A stretch of DNA of 64,000 nucleotides from JAFDVL01 sp031409955 (GCA_031409955.1 JANNYF010000365.1:40301-104300); one strand, 5' to 3'. Positions 8,182 to 17,428 are shown, counted from the stretch's first letter. The notes: a model not told the origin generated them from the letters alone. Made by a program: numbers and translations.

Positions 8182-9054
8182 TCAGTTCTTGAGTTTCAGC
8201 GCGAACGTCACCCATTCGCCATCGGGTTTCGATTCGATGACTTCAAGTCCGTCTGCGCCTAATGCTGCACAAACATCATCACCTTGTTCGCGCAAAATAC
8301 CGGAGACAATGAGCGTTCCCACTGAACTCATCACTGGGGGGAAATCCGCCGCAAGCGGCTCAATCACGTCTGCGGTCAAATTTGCCAGTACGACATCAAA
8401 CGCTTGTCCGTGAAAGGACGCAAGCTTGTTGACTTCAAAATCAATCGCCTCCTCGACGCCATTGATTCCAGCATTCTCCAGCGCCACATCAATCGCCTCG
8501 GGATCAACATCGAAGCCAATCACACGCGCACCTGGCACAAGCTTCACTGCGGCAATCGCCAAGATTCCAGTGCCAGTTCCAACATCCAGCAGCGAACCGC
8601 CGTGCCAGTATTTTTCGAGCAATTCCAGACAGCCGCGCGTCGTTTCGTGCGTGCCTGTGCCGAATGCCATGCCAGGATCAATTTGCACGATGACGCGTTC
8701 GCCTGCTTCGATTTTGTCGCGCTTCCACGAAGGGGTTATCAAAATCTTCGCGCCAATCGTGACTGGCTCGTAGCCTTTCTTCCACTCGCTCAACCAATCC
8801 TGATCGGCAATCGTGAGCGGTTGAATCGAGCGCAAGGCGGCTTCCGGCAAATCGCTCAGGCGCAGGGCACGAGAAATGTTTGCCTGCAATTGTTCGAGGT
8901 CAGGCGCGGCTTCAAAATAGGCGCGCATCGTGATGGCTTCGGGCGTGTCTTCAGAGATTTCAAGGCCAGTCGTGTTCGCGCTCCAAAGCTGCGCGGTGAT
9001 AGGCGTTTCTGCTACGCGAGCGAGTTGAACTTCTACTGCATGCCAAACTTTCAT
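8182..9054 (-). CDS. prmA: Ribosomal protein L11 methyltransferase
   Basis: Methylates lysines and the N-terminus of ribosomal protein L11. The 290-residue protein has an N-terminal substrate-recognition domain and a C-terminal Rossmann methyltransferase domain with LLDVGTGTGILAIAA as the SAM-binding motif, then NLTADVI as the motif IV region. The start ATG overlaps the era stop in an ATGA, and rsmE follows directly, so the three genes are almost certainly co-translated. Confidence 0.93.
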   Translation of the reverse strand: MKVWHAVEVQLARVAETPITAQLWSANTTGLEISEDTPEAITMRAYFEAAPDLEQLQANISRALRLSDLPEAALRSIQPLTIADQDWLSEWKKGYEPVTIGAKILITPSWKRDKIEAGERVIVQIDPGMAFGTGTHETTRGCLELLEKYWHGGSLLDVGTGTGILAIAAVKLVPGARVIGFDVDPEAIDVALENAGINGVEEAIDFEVNKLASFHGQAFDVVLANLTADVIEPLAADFPPVMSSVGTLIVSGILREQGDDVCAALGADGLEVIESKPDGEWVTFALKLKN

Positions 9055-9947
9055 CGCTGTTCGATCTCCAATTCATCCAGCAAGCGCGGATCATCGCGCC
9101 ATTGTTTTTGCACGCGCACAAACAGATGCAAGCGGATGTGATGATTCAGCATTTGCTCAATGTCCTGCCGCGCACGCGTGCCGATTTCTTTCAGCATTTG
9201 CCCGCCGCGCCCAATAATGATGGGCTTTTGCGATTCGCGCTCGACGTAAATCACGCAATGGATTTCCGTCACGCCTTCGACCTCCTGCCACATTTCTGTG
9301 CGGACAGCGGTGGCGAACGGCAACTCCTGTCCCGTCAAATGCAAAATCTTTTCGCGCACAAATTCCGCCGCCAGCGTGCGCTCCTTTTGATCCGTGAACA
9401 ATTCAGAATCATAGAGCGCAACGCCTTCGGGCAAGTAGTTAATGAGCGTTTCCATCAATCGCTCAACACCATTGCCCGTGAGCGCTGAGATCGGAATGAT
9501 CTCAGCAAAGTTATGCTCCCGACTATATTGCTCAAGCATAGGCAAGAGCGAAGATTTGTCTTTGACCAGATCAACTTTATTAAGTAGCAGGAAGACGGGC
9601 TTGGTTGATTGTTTGATTAGCTCCAGTGCAAAGCGTTCGCCCGCGCCGCTCTTTGCTGTAGCATCCCGCATCAGCAAAATCACGTCCACTTGTTCCAGCG
9701 CCTCCGCGACAATCCCCATCATTCGACGATTGAGCGCGTAACCGGGTTTATGGATGCCGGGTGTGTCTACGAAAATGATTTGCGCATCGGGGCGCGTGAT
9801 GATGCCCTGAATGCGGGTGCGCGTCGTTTGCGGCTTGGAGGAAACCGCCGCAATATGTTCGCCGATCAGGTGGTTCAGTAAGGTAGATTTGCCAGCGTTC
9901 GGGCGACCGATCATGGCGGCAAAGCCAGTTTTATGGGGTTGACTCAT
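9051..9947 (-). CDS. era: GTPase Era
   Basis: Essential Ras-like GTPase that binds 16S rRNA during 30S maturation. The 298-residue protein has G1 GRPNAGKST, G3 DTPGIHKP and G4 NKVDLV, then a C-terminal KH domain with GRGGQMLKEIG. ATGA overlaps link it to the corC-like gene upstream and prmA downstream. The ybeY-corC-era order is a widely conserved RNA-maturation neighbourhood. Confidence 0.97.
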   Translation of the reverse strand: MSQPHKTGFAAMIGRPNAGKSTLLNHLIGEHIAAVSSKPQTTRTRIQGIITRPDAQIIFVDTPGIHKPGYALNRRMMGIVAEALEQVDVILLMRDATAKSGAGERFALELIKQSTKPVFLLLNKVDLVKDKSSLLPMLEQYSREHNFAEIIPISALTGNGVERLMETLINYLPEGVALYDSELFTDQKERTLAAEFVREKILHLTGQELPFATAVRTEMWQEVEGVTEIHCVIYVERESQKPIIIGRGGQMLKEIGTRARQDIEQMLNHHIRLHLFVRVQKQWRDDPRLLDELEIEQR

Positions 9948-11269
9948 TTAATCTCTTCATTGATTGCCGAACCAGCGCTGACAGTAGCTTCTGCAACGAT
10001 GGATGGCTCTGCGATCTTGGTGATCTTCACGCGCGAAACACGCCGCTCATCCGCTTCCGTGACTTCAAAACACAAGCCCTGAAAGTCAACGGTTTCTCCG
10101 ATAGAAGGCAAGTGACCGAGTTGGTTAATGACGAGTCCGGCAACTGTGGTGAAATCATCAGCAGCTAATTCCGCCTCAAACAATCGTTCGACTTTGCCGA
10201 CTTCAACTGCACCGAGCACACTATAGTTTCCATCTGTATCCAGGATGACTTCGGCTTCGGTGGCGTGCGGTTCGGGTTCGTCTTCGTCTTCAATTTCGCC
10301 CACGATTTCTTCGACCAAATCTTCGAGCGTGATGACACCCGCGATGCCGCCGTATTCATCAATCACCATCGCCATTTGCACCTTGGCTTTTTGCATCTCG
10401 CGCAGCAACTCATCGGTGGGTTTGCTTTCGGGTACGAAATAAGTCGGACGTGCGAGTTGCAAGGCGGTTTTGTCCGTTTCGCCGGACGCCCAATGCGTCA
10501 GCAAATCGCGCACATAAATCATGCCTTCGATGTGATCTATTTGATCGCGATAGACAGGCAGGCGCGAATATTTTGATTCGATCATTACATCGCGCACAGC
10601 TTCCAGCGAAGCATTGGCTTCGACCGCGAAAACCTTCGTGCGCGGCGTCATTACTTCACCGACGGTGCGGTCACTAAAGCGAATGATGGATTGAATCATC
10701 TCGCCTTCGTTTTCTTCGATGATGCCTTCTTCTTCGCCGACATCAATCAACGCCTGCAATTCGCTTTCGCTGGTGTCTTCCTCTTCTTCAGTCTGAGAAG
10801 CTGGCGCGACTTCGCGTTGCAGGCCACGCAACAACCGATAGATGGGCAGCGAGATCACCGCGAGTAGGGGATACAGTACTTTGAGCGGCAAGCGCAGCCA
10901 CAGCAACGTCCGCGCCGGATCATTTTGCGTCAGCAGTACCGGCACGACCAGCCGAAAGATAATCAACGTCACGACCATCGCCGCAAATGCGATCAGCAAA
11001 AATCGGGGGTTATGGATTTTGAAAGCAATCGAAGTAATCAGAATCGCAATCGCCGAAATGGCCAGGTGAATCCCGAAGGTAAGCGTGAAACTGAAGGAAT
11101 GATAATGCTCAACGATAGAGCGCAAGAAGTCGGCGCGTGGCGTGTTCGCGTTTTCGCTGGCAATCAGCCGCAGCGAAACATCACTTAGTTCGTCCAATGC
11201 GCTTTTGGCAGTGGCAACAATGACCAGCACCACGATGGCGATGCCGGTCAACGGTAATTCGTATTCCAT
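9944..11269 (-). CDS. CNNM/CorC-HlyC family membrane protein with CBS pair
   Basis: A 441-residue integral membrane protein. The N-terminal DUF21/CNNM part has about four membrane segments (GIAIVVLVIVATAKSAL onwards). A cytoplasmic CBS pair follows (GEVMTPRTKVFAVE to VQMAMVIDEYGGIAGVITLEDLVEEIVGEIEDE), then a C-terminal CorC_HlyC domain. The family is linked to magnesium/cobalt efflux; the haemolysin label is historical. ATG 11269 was chosen because the longer frame from 11329 only translates a heptamer repeat. Its stop overlaps the era start (ATGA). Confidence 0.88.
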   Translation of the reverse strand: MEYELPLTGIAIVVLVIVATAKSALDELSDVSLRLIASENANTPRADFLRSIVEHYHSFSFTLTFGIHLAISAIAILITSIAFKIHNPRFLLIAFAAMVVTLIIFRLVVPVLLTQNDPARTLLWLRLPLKVLYPLLAVISLPIYRLLRGLQREVAPASQTEEEEDTSESELQALIDVGEEEGIIEENEGEMIQSIIRFSDRTVGEVMTPRTKVFAVEANASLEAVRDVMIESKYSRLPVYRDQIDHIEGMIYVRDLLTHWASGETDKTALQLARPTYFVPESKPTDELLREMQKAKVQMAMVIDEYGGIAGVITLEDLVEEIVGEIEDEDEPEPHATEAEVILDTDGNYSVLGAVEVGKVERLFEAELAADDFTTVAGLVINQLGHLPSIGETVDFQGLCFEVTEADERRVSRVKITKIAEPSIVAEATVSAGSAINEEIK

Positions 11270-11270
11270 A

Positions 11271-11307
11271 ATCGGTGGTCGGTGATCGGTGGTCGGTGGT
11301 CGGTTGG
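11271..11307. repeat. Heptameric tandem repeat upstream of the CorC-like gene
   Basis: Five 7-base units (ATCGGTG, GTCGGTG, ATCGGTG, GTCGGTG, GTCGGTT) lie immediately before the CorC-like start codon. The complement shares the exact 21-mer 5'-CCACCGATCACCGACCACCG-A with the repeat inside argS at 54042-54062. This resembles the short tandemly repeated repetitive sequences known from cyanobacteria. Confidence 0.8.
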
Positions 11308-11339
11308 AAACCTCTCCACCATTCACCATTTACCGACTA

Positions 11340-11837
11340 CTAAAGCAGCTCTTTTCTCAAGCGACGTTCAAGGCGTCGCATTTCACCGTTGTCAGTTTCG
11401 TGATCGTAGCCTGCCAGATGCAGCAGGCCATGAATCACTAACCAGTAAATTTCTATTTCAAAGTTGATGCCTTGTTCGCGAGCATACCGTGCGGCAGTCT
11501 CAACTGAAATCACCACATCGCCTAAAAAGTCTGGGTTGTGATCCGGTTCATTATCACTCATGCGCTCGTGATAAGCGAAGGCCAAAACATCCGTCGGCTG
11601 GTTAGTGTTGCGATAATCACGATTGAGTTGTCGCATGGCGCGGTCTCGAATGAACGTGACAGTCGCGGAGCAATCGTCACGTTCAATCCGTGCCAGCACT
11701 GCTTGACCTAGCTGTTCAATTTCTGGACGCGCAATGCTGTGCAAACGCTGCTTATTGATAACTTCAATTTCAGCCGTTTGCTTTTTGATCTTTGCCGATT
11801 TGATTTCGCTAGGTGCTGATTTTGCGGGTGTGTTCAT
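11340..11837 (-). CDS. ybeY: Endoribonuclease YbeY
   Basis: Single-strand-specific metallo-endoribonuclease of rRNA maturation and ribosome quality control. The 165-residue protein ends with the zinc-binding HGLLHLAGYDHE (HxxxHxxxxxH) and has the family segment NQPTDVLAFAY before it. It has an N-terminal extension of about 25 residues rich in Lys and Ser. The start overlaps the phoH end by 29 bases, supporting coupled translation. Confidence 0.93.
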   Translation of the reverse strand: MNTPAKSAPSEIKSAKIKKQTAEIEVINKQRLHSIARPEIEQLGQAVLARIERDDCSATVTFIRDRAMRQLNRDYRNTNQPTDVLAFAYHERMSDNEPDHNPDFLGDVVISVETAARYAREQGINFEIEIYWLVIHGLLHLAGYDHETDNGEMRRLERRLRKELL

Positions 11838-12798
11838 CGTAGGCTTGCACGATCAACTGTACGATGTGATGGCGCACCACATCGCGGGCCGTGAATTCAA
11901 TAAACTCAATCCCTTTGATGTTACGGACGACTTGCTGCGCTTCGATCAATCCAGATTTGCGCCCCGTCGGCAAATCAATTTGCGTGACATCGCCGGTAAT
12001 CACTGCTTTCGAGCCAAAGCCGATGCGTGTCAAAAACATTTTCATTTGCTCGGATGTCGTGTTTTGCGCTTCGTCGAGAATGATGAACGAATCCGAGATC
12101 GTCCTTCCCCTCATGAACGCGAGCGGTGCGATTTCAATAATGCGCTTTTCCAAAAAGCTGGTGACGCGCTCATGATCCATAATGTCGAATAAAGCGTCGT
12201 AGATCGGGCGCAAGTAGGGATCAATTTTTTCCTGCAAATCGCCGGGCAGAAAGCCGAGTTTTTCTCCCGCCTCAACCGCCGGGCGCACCAGCACAATGCG
12301 ATTGACGCGCTTGGACATCAGGTATTGCACGGCTAAGGCAACCGCCAAAAACGTTTTGCCCGTACCCGCCGGCCCGATGCCAAACACCAGATCGTTTTGC
12401 TCAATCGCTTCCAGGTAACGGCGCTGATTCGGCGAACGCGCCGTGATCTGTTTGCGTCCGGCAGGGTTGATGATTTTTTTGTTGGTTAGAAGTTCACGAA
12501 AGGAGGCGCTGCGGTCTTCCGCAATTTGTTTGAAAGCGTCACGTAGCTCTATATCGGTGGGGGGTTTGCCTTCGCTGAAAAGCTGGCTGTAGTCTTTGAG
12601 AATGCGTTCCACAATGGCGACATCGGCTTCGTCGCCTTCGATGAAAAGATCACTTCCCCGCCCGCCGACACTTACGCTGAGCAGGGATTCAAGGAATTTG
12701 ATGTTTTGATCCTGTGGCCCGAAGAGAGTTTCTAACGCGCGTTCCGGTAATGTAAATTTTAGTTCCCGCAGATGCTGGTGTCTCCCTGAAAATCTCAA
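11809..12798 (-). CDS. PhoH-like ATPase (PhoL/YbeZ type)
   Basis: A 329-residue P-loop ATPase paired with YbeY, thought to act in RNA metabolism. It has an N-terminal small domain, then Walker A GPAGTGKTFLA near residue 140 and Walker B SFIILDEAQNTT. The C-terminal part is standard for the family. The start is uncertain: the frame can begin at TTG 12798, which lies inside a heptamer repeat, or at an in-frame CTG at 12771 that has AGGGAG 10 bases upstream. Little of the family N-terminus would be lost either way. Confidence 0.9.
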   Translation of the reverse strand: MRFSGRHQHLRELKFTLPERALETLFGPQDQNIKFLESLLSVSVGGRGSDLFIEGDEADVAIVERILKDYSQLFSEGKPPTDIELRDAFKQIAEDRSASFRELLTNKKIINPAGRKQITARSPNQRRYLEAIEQNDLVFGIGPAGTGKTFLAVALAVQYLMSKRVNRIVLVRPAVEAGEKLGFLPGDLQEKIDPYLRPIYDALFDIMDHERVTSFLEKRIIEIAPLAFMRGRTISDSFIILDEAQNTTSEQMKMFLTRIGFGSKAVITGDVTQIDLPTGRKSGLIEAQQVVRNIKGIEFIEFTARDVVRHHIVQLIVQAYDEHTRKIST

Positions 12799-12824
12799 AT
12801 CTCAAATTTGAGATTTCAAATCTC
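12790..12824. repeat. Heptameric repeat with a perfect 20-bp palindrome at the phoH start
   Basis: Five 7-base units (AAATCTC, AAATCTC, AAATTTG, AGATTTC, AAATCTC). Positions 12797-12816 form a perfect palindrome. It fills the space between the SPOR gene and phoH and overlaps the possible TTG start of phoH, so it may contribute to the phoH leader or act as a hairpin. Confidence 0.75.
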
Positions 12825-12825
12825 G

Positions 12826-14181
12826 CTATGGTACGCGCGCACTGCTGATGATGCGATCCGCTGCTGCCATCATTGTGGGCGCGCCGTCTTTCGAGTAAAA
12901 CGTGACGACCAATAAGATACCAGTATTGGCGCGAATAATCACGGCTTTGCCTTGAAATTCCAAGGACTGATTCGCGCGTGGTTGGCGAAAGAGTGTGCGC
13001 AAGTCTACAAATGTTTTGATCTGGTCGCCTTCCTGCACTATGCGGCGCGAAACTTCGCTCAGCCCTTGCAGGCCGGTGCCGGAACTCAAGCTCTTGATGA
13101 CTAGGTCTACGATCAAATTATTGTCGTACGCCGGACTGTTCGCGTTTTTCAAGCTGTTCCAGATGGCGTTCATAAACGCTACATCTTCCTGCGAACGAAA
13201 CACTGCACCCGCGTCAATGCGCTGCGCTTGTAATTCCTCAGGATTCAATCGCCCACCATTCCAATAACCGGGATGCTCAAACGAATAGCCGTAGGAACGT
13301 TCCTCGAAGCGCTGAAAGCTCGCCAGCACAGGCGTGGCAATTGAGGGCTTAATCGCAGGTGGTTCGACCTTGGTGGCTGCCGCAGTGGCTGCGGCATTGG
13401 TTGACGAAGCGGGCAGTGGCTCAGTGCTGGCTTTCTTGTCGCGTGGCGGTTTGATCTCCTCCAACGGCGTTGGGACAATCGGCTTGGATTGCAACGGCTT
13501 GGTTTCAGACGGCGTCACCAGAACGGGGTTTGGAGCCGCATTGTTGGTTGGCGGGGGCGTGATCGGAGCTGCGGGGACAACAGGCTTGACGCTGCTGCCC
13601 GCCGCCGGGGCGCTCACCACAGGCTTTTCAGAAACGCCGGTTGTCGGCGCGGGCGTTGCTTTGACCTCACGCTGGCGTTGCGCTGTTGGCATAACTGGGG
13701 CAGGCGTTTTGTTTTCTGCCGCTTTATTTTCCGCCGACGCAGACTTCGTCGCAACTGGCGCATTCCCCGCAGTCTTGTTTTCCGTCGTCTTGGGAACAGT
13801 CGTGAGCGCAGGCGTTGGCGCGGGCTTCTTGATTGGCTCAATTGATCCCAGCGGAGAAGACGCGCCCTCAAACAGCGCCACGAAGAAATCGGAAGCTACG
13901 CCTTGCTGTTTCAAACGCGCGCCAAAGCTTTGGGCGGCGGCTCGATTGGGAAAGCGTCCGATACGCACGCGATACCGAGTGCCTTGTCCGGGAACATTAC
14001 TTTTCAACCAATAGGCATTTTGTCCCTGCGCTTTCAATTGATGGACTTTGCCTTCGGCGGCATCCTGCGCTGTCATCGAATCAAGCTGAACAGTGTATTG
14101 CCCAGCTTGCGCCAAGCCTGAGAGCGAGAGGCCGATCAGCAAACTTATTAAGGTCAGAGGCGAAAAGGGAGAGGCTTTCAT
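12826..14181 (-). CDS. Secreted SPOR-domain protein with Pro/Ala-rich linker
   Basis: Signal peptide (LTLISLLIGLSLSGLAQA), then an N-terminal SPOR-like domain (YTVQLDSMTAQDAAEG, then YRVRIGRFPNRAAAQSF). A long low-complexity linker rich in Pro, Ala, Thr and Lys follows (about residues 115-285). The compact C-terminal domain (YGYSFEHPGYWNGGR, then GILLVVTFYSKDGAP) resembles PsbP-like folds. SPOR domains bind denuded peptidoglycan glycan strands, so an envelope or division-site role is plausible. It is unusual that the SPOR domain is N-terminal. ATG 14181 was preferred over TTG 14196 because it begins a normal signal peptide. It may share a transcript with phoH. Confidence 0.75.
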   Translation of the reverse strand: MKASPFSPLTLISLLIGLSLSGLAQAGQYTVQLDSMTAQDAAEGKVHQLKAQGQNAYWLKSNVPGQGTRYRVRIGRFPNRAAAQSFGARLKQQGVASDFFVALFEGASSPLGSIEPIKKPAPTPALTTVPKTTENKTAGNAPVATKSASAENKAAENKTPAPVMPTAQRQREVKATPAPTTGVSEKPVVSAPAAGSSVKPVVPAAPITPPPTNNAAPNPVLVTPSETKPLQSKPIVPTPLEEIKPPRDKKASTEPLPASSTNAAATAAATKVEPPAIKPSIATPVLASFQRFEERSYGYSFEHPGYWNGGRLNPEELQAQRIDAGAVFRSQEDVAFMNAIWNSLKNANSPAYDNNLIVDLVIKSLSSGTGLQGLSEVSRRIVQEGDQIKTFVDLRTLFRQPRANQSLEFQGKAVIIRANTGILLVVTFYSKDGAPTMMAAADRIISSARVP

Positions 14182-14320
14182 ACGGTTAGCTTTCAATGGG
14201 GCATAGGTTCTTTTTCATTCAGGATCAATCATACTTAATCCGGCTGGTGTTTCTTGCGGCAACGAATTATGCCCGATTTTGTGCTACGGGGAAAAGGATT
14301 TTTTTCGCGCCGGAAAATCT

Positions 14321-15244
14321 TTAGTTCCTGATTGTTTGCTGCCGCAGCGTTTCGGTGATGTCTTTGGCGGCGATGGCGCTGTGCCCGATAGCAGTCGAAA
14401 CGCTCAAACAAACCGGGCGACACACGTCCCCGACCGCATAAACATTGGTGAGGGACGTTTTCTGCGCGCGATCTGTGACGATGTAACCCGCTTCGTCAAG
14501 CGCCAGTTGCCCTTGCAAAAAAGCAGTATTGGGCGCAATCCCCAGTCGCACGAAAAGGCCTCTGACAAGGATGTCCTGTTGAGTTCCTTCTCGGTGATTG
14601 GCCAGGGATACCCGCAACGAATCGTTCGTGAGTTCAGTGAGTTCGGTAATTTGGTGGTTTGCCAGCACGGCAATTTTTGGATGATGGAACACCGCTTGCT
14701 GCCAACTTTGGCGCGCGCGAAACTTATCGGAGCGATGAATCAGCGTCACACGGGGGCAAACTTCCGCGAGAATCAAACAATCCTCAAAGGCCGAATCACC
14801 ACCGCCGACGACGCACACCTCTTTGCCTGCGAAACGCTGCTGATCTCGCGTTGCCGAATAGCTGATGCCGCACATTGTTTCTTCGCCCGGCACTCTCAAG
14901 CGCCGAGTGCGTGCGCCCGTGGCAAGGATAAGCGCCTGCGCGGTCAAACTTTCACCCTTCACTACGACACGACACTCTCGCAAGTTGATTTCATCAATTT
15001 GGCAATTGAAGCGATAGGACAATTTGTAAGCGTCCAAATGCGCGGCAAATTCATCGCGCAATTCGTGTCCGGTTTTGTTCGGGAAGCCCGGATATTCCAG
15101 CACTGGGTGAAACATCTCCAACATCTGTCCGCCAAGTTCAGCAGTCTGTTCGAGCAGTACCGCCTGCAGCCCCAGCGAATGACACCAGAGCAGTGCGCTA
15201 ATGCCCGCCGGGCCGCCGCCGATAATGATGACTTGATAATCCAT
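14321..15244 (-). CDS. Thioredoxin-reductase-like FAD/NAD(P)H oxidoreductase lacking the CxxC motif
   Basis: The 307-residue flavoprotein has the FAD motif GGGPAG near residues 8-13, ATG at the end of the first FAD half, the NAD(P)H motif GGGDSA and a C-terminal YAVGDVCRP. It aligns with TrxB, but the place of the redox-active CxxC reads GISYSATRD (about residues 123-131), with neither cysteine. It therefore should not reduce thioredoxin directly; ferredoxin/flavodoxin-NADP+ reductase-like or another partner-dependent role is likelier. ATG 15244 begins MDYQVIIIGGG; the longer frame from 15283 adds non-family residues. No thioredoxin or ferredoxin gene is adjacent. Confidence 0.82.
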   Translation of the reverse strand: MDYQVIIIGGGPAGISALLWCHSLGLQAVLLEQTAELGGQMLEMFHPVLEYPGFPNKTGHELRDEFAAHLDAYKLSYRFNCQIDEINLRECRVVVKGESLTAQALILATGARTRRLRVPGEETMCGISYSATRDQQRFAGKEVCVVGGGDSAFEDCLILAEVCPRVTLIHRSDKFRARQSWQQAVFHHPKIAVLANHQITELTELTNDSLRVSLANHREGTQQDILVRGLFVRLGIAPNTAFLQGQLALDEAGYIVTDRAQKTSLTNVYAVGDVCRPVCLSVSTAIGHSAIAAKDITETLRQQTIRN

Positions 15245-15322
15245 AGGGCAATTGTACTCGTGCGGTGAGAGTTCACAAATCACTGCTTGAATCGTCGTCG
15301 CAACGATGCCATCATCAACGCT

Positions 15323-16258
15323 ATGCTGAAGTGGTTTTATTTGCTCATCGCAGTGGTTGTTGGGGTTGCGGCCTGCTCGTTTTCACAAGCCAAAAAGAAA
15401 GACGCGCGCTTCAAACCCTGGGCCGAAGTAGCGGGTGGTGAAGCGTCCGCCGAGTACGACGAAGCCAAACAACTGGGGACGATTACCGACAAATCGCTCG
15501 CCGAAATCTCCGGCATCACCGCCAGCCGTTTCTCGCCCGGCGTTTATTGGGTTCACAATGACAGCGGCGACAAAGCGCGTCTTTACGCAGTTGATGCGAA
15601 AGGCAAGTTGTTGGCGAAAGTGGAAGTGACGGGCGCAAAAAATCGGGACTGGGAAGACCTCGCCAGCGGCCCCGGCGCGAATGGCAAGCCTGCGCTGTAC
15701 ATCGCCGATACGGGGAATAATGGCGGCGAGCGCGATGACCTGACAGTGTATCGCGTGCCCGAACCAAAACTTGGTACTGACAAAAAATCAGCCACCGAAT
15801 CCGCCGAAGCATTTCCGTTCAGCTACCCCGATGGCAATCACGATTGCGAAGCGATTTTCGTTGATCCAACCAACGGGCAAATTTACCTTGTGACGAAAAC
15901 CCTCAAGAGCGATTGCGCTGTCTATCGTTTCCCGCTGCCGCTCAAGGCCAATCAAAAAGTTGTGGTAGAAAAAGTTGGTGGGCAAAAAGTAAAAAGCATC
16001 GCGCAACTGCGCATGGTCACGGGCGGAGCTGTTTCTCCCGATGGTTCGCGCGTTGCAATTCGCACCTACTTTGGAGCCTTTGAATTGGAACGCACGAAAG
16101 GGAAAGCTTTCGGAACGATCTTCGATCACGAACCAACCGTCATCAAAGTCCCGCTGATGAGTCAGGCCGAAGCGATTGCCTACAGCGCAGACAACAACTC
16201 TATCATCCTCACCAGCGAGAAACTTCCCGCGCCGATTTATCAAGTAACGCGCAAGTAA
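15323..16258 (+). CDS. Putative beta-propeller lipoprotein, function unknown
   Basis: A 311-residue product with a hydrophobic N-terminus ending VGVAAC, a plausible lipobox with Cys near residue 18. The body has propeller-like repeats: ISGITASRFSPGVYWVHNDSG, KNRDWEDLASGP, YIADTGNN, DCEAIFVDPTNGQIYLV and GGAVSPDGSRVAIRTY. The HNDSG...RDWEDLA pattern occurs in SdiA-regulated-like and phytase-like propeller families, but no catalytic set was identified. ATG 15323 is preferred over the frame opening at TTG 15287 because it starts the signal peptide directly. It is divergent from the flavoprotein and convergent with the next gene. Confidence 0.7.
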   Translation: MLKWFYLLIAVVVGVAACSFSQAKKKDARFKPWAEVAGGEASAEYDEAKQLGTITDKSLAEISGITASRFSPGVYWVHNDSGDKARLYAVDAKGKLLAKVEVTGAKNRDWEDLASGPGANGKPALYIADTGNNGGERDDLTVYRVPEPKLGTDKKSATESAEAFPFSYPDGNHDCEAIFVDPTNGQIYLVTKTLKSDCAVYRFPLPLKANQKVVVEKVGGQKVKSIAQLRMVTGGAVSPDGSRVAIRTYFGAFELERTKGKAFGTIFDHEPTVIKVPLMSQAEAIAYSADNNSIILTSEKLPAPIYQVTRK

Positions 16259-16265
16259 GCGTGCC

Positions 16266-17336
16266 TCACTTCACGCGTTTCAGTTTGACCAGACGTCCAA
16301 CGGCATTCCATTCGCCGATATACAGATCGCCCTTCGCATCCCAACTCAGGCCGTGCGCCGCGATGAGTTGCCCGTCTACCCATTGCTCTGGCGGAATGCG
16401 ATTGGTCGCGCGTTTTTTCGGATCGGGGCCATCGCCCAGATGCGTCACCAATTTGTTGTCTTTGTCGAGGATCGTGACGCGTCCGGCTAAATCGCCGACT
16501 GCTAAGTCCGTGCCGAGGATATTCAGCACGGACGGCAAGCGCAGAAAATCGCCTTCGGTGCCGTCTACGGTTTTGACGTGCTTGCCTTCAAGCGTGAACC
16601 ATTGCAAGCGATGATTGGCGCGATCCGTGACCAGGACAAGCGGTTCCGCGCCGCGCTTGTCAATCAGGACTTTGTGCGGCGTATTGAACTTGCCGTCTTC
16701 TTTCGCAGCGGTACTCTTGCCGCCCCACGAACTCACGTAATCACCGTTCGCATTGTAGCGATGCACGTAATTCGCGCCGTACCCATCCGTCACATAAAAC
16801 TCGCCGTTGGGCGCAACCGTCATGCCCGTTGGTTTGAATTCGCTTCTGTTTTTGTAGACGCCGGATTTGTCGGGATGGCCTTTGACCCACACGACCTCGC
16901 CGGTCGTCGTAATCTTGGCAAACTTGTTGCGAAAGAGGCTGACCAGATAGATGAATTCCTGATTCCCTTCCTTATTGATTTGCATGTCGTGCGTGCCTTG
17001 ACCGTCGTCGTAAGGCTTCCATTCCATGCCGATGGCGCGAATAAATTTGCCGCTTGGATCAAACACCATAATGGATTTTTCGCCATCGGTGCTGAAGTAA
17101 ATTTGGCCTTTGGCATCCACGACGACGCCGCCATGCGTGCCGCCGATTTTGACGCCCGCAGGTAACTTGGCCCAATCTTTGACCCATTCGTATTTGTGAT
17201 TGCCTGCGCCCAAAATAATCGGGCCGCCGTTTTGTGTGCTGCCAGCAAATGAAAAGCGCGGCGCGACGGTCGCGGCAGTCACTGCCAAGCCGAAGCCGCC
17301 AAGAAAGTTTCTGCGCGAAAGAGCTGTTGTGGACAT
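16266..17336 (-). CDS. Tat-exported NHL/SMP-30-like six-bladed propeller protein
   Basis: The precursor starts with SRRNFLGGFGLAVTAATVAP, a textbook twin-arginine signal with an Ala-rich cleavage region. The mature part is an NHL-repeat propeller: GGVVVDAKGQIYFSTDGEKSI, PTGMTVAPNGEFYVTDGYG, TPHKVLIDKRGAEPLVLVTDR and AHGLSWDAKGDLYIGEW. Such proteins include lactonases and binding scaffolds, and the reaction cannot be assigned. ATG 17336 has CGGAG 7 bases upstream; the longer frame from 17453 has no signal peptide. Confidence 0.8.
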   Translation of the reverse strand: MSTTALSRRNFLGGFGLAVTAATVAPRFSFAGSTQNGGPIILGAGNHKYEWVKDWAKLPAGVKIGGTHGGVVVDAKGQIYFSTDGEKSIMVFDPSGKFIRAIGMEWKPYDDGQGTHDMQINKEGNQEFIYLVSLFRNKFAKITTTGEVVWVKGHPDKSGVYKNRSEFKPTGMTVAPNGEFYVTDGYGANYVHRYNANGDYVSSWGGKSTAAKEDGKFNTPHKVLIDKRGAEPLVLVTDRANHRLQWFTLEGKHVKTVDGTEGDFLRLPSVLNILGTDLAVGDLAGRVTILDKDNKLVTHLGDGPDPKKRATNRIPPEQWVDGQLIAAHGLSWDAKGDLYIGEWNAVGRLVKLKRVK

Positions 17337-17428
17337 GCTGTTTCTCCGTAATGAATTTAGTGATAGTCGTTTTGAAAATTGCGAATTGACGCGGGAATTA
17401 TTATGTCGCGCGTCGAGAATAGCAAGCG

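Noticed and set aside
13334..14014. 226-codon plus-strand frame opposite the SPOR protein linker
   Set aside because: Gly/Ala/Val-rich mirror of a Pro/Ala-rich low-complexity linker.
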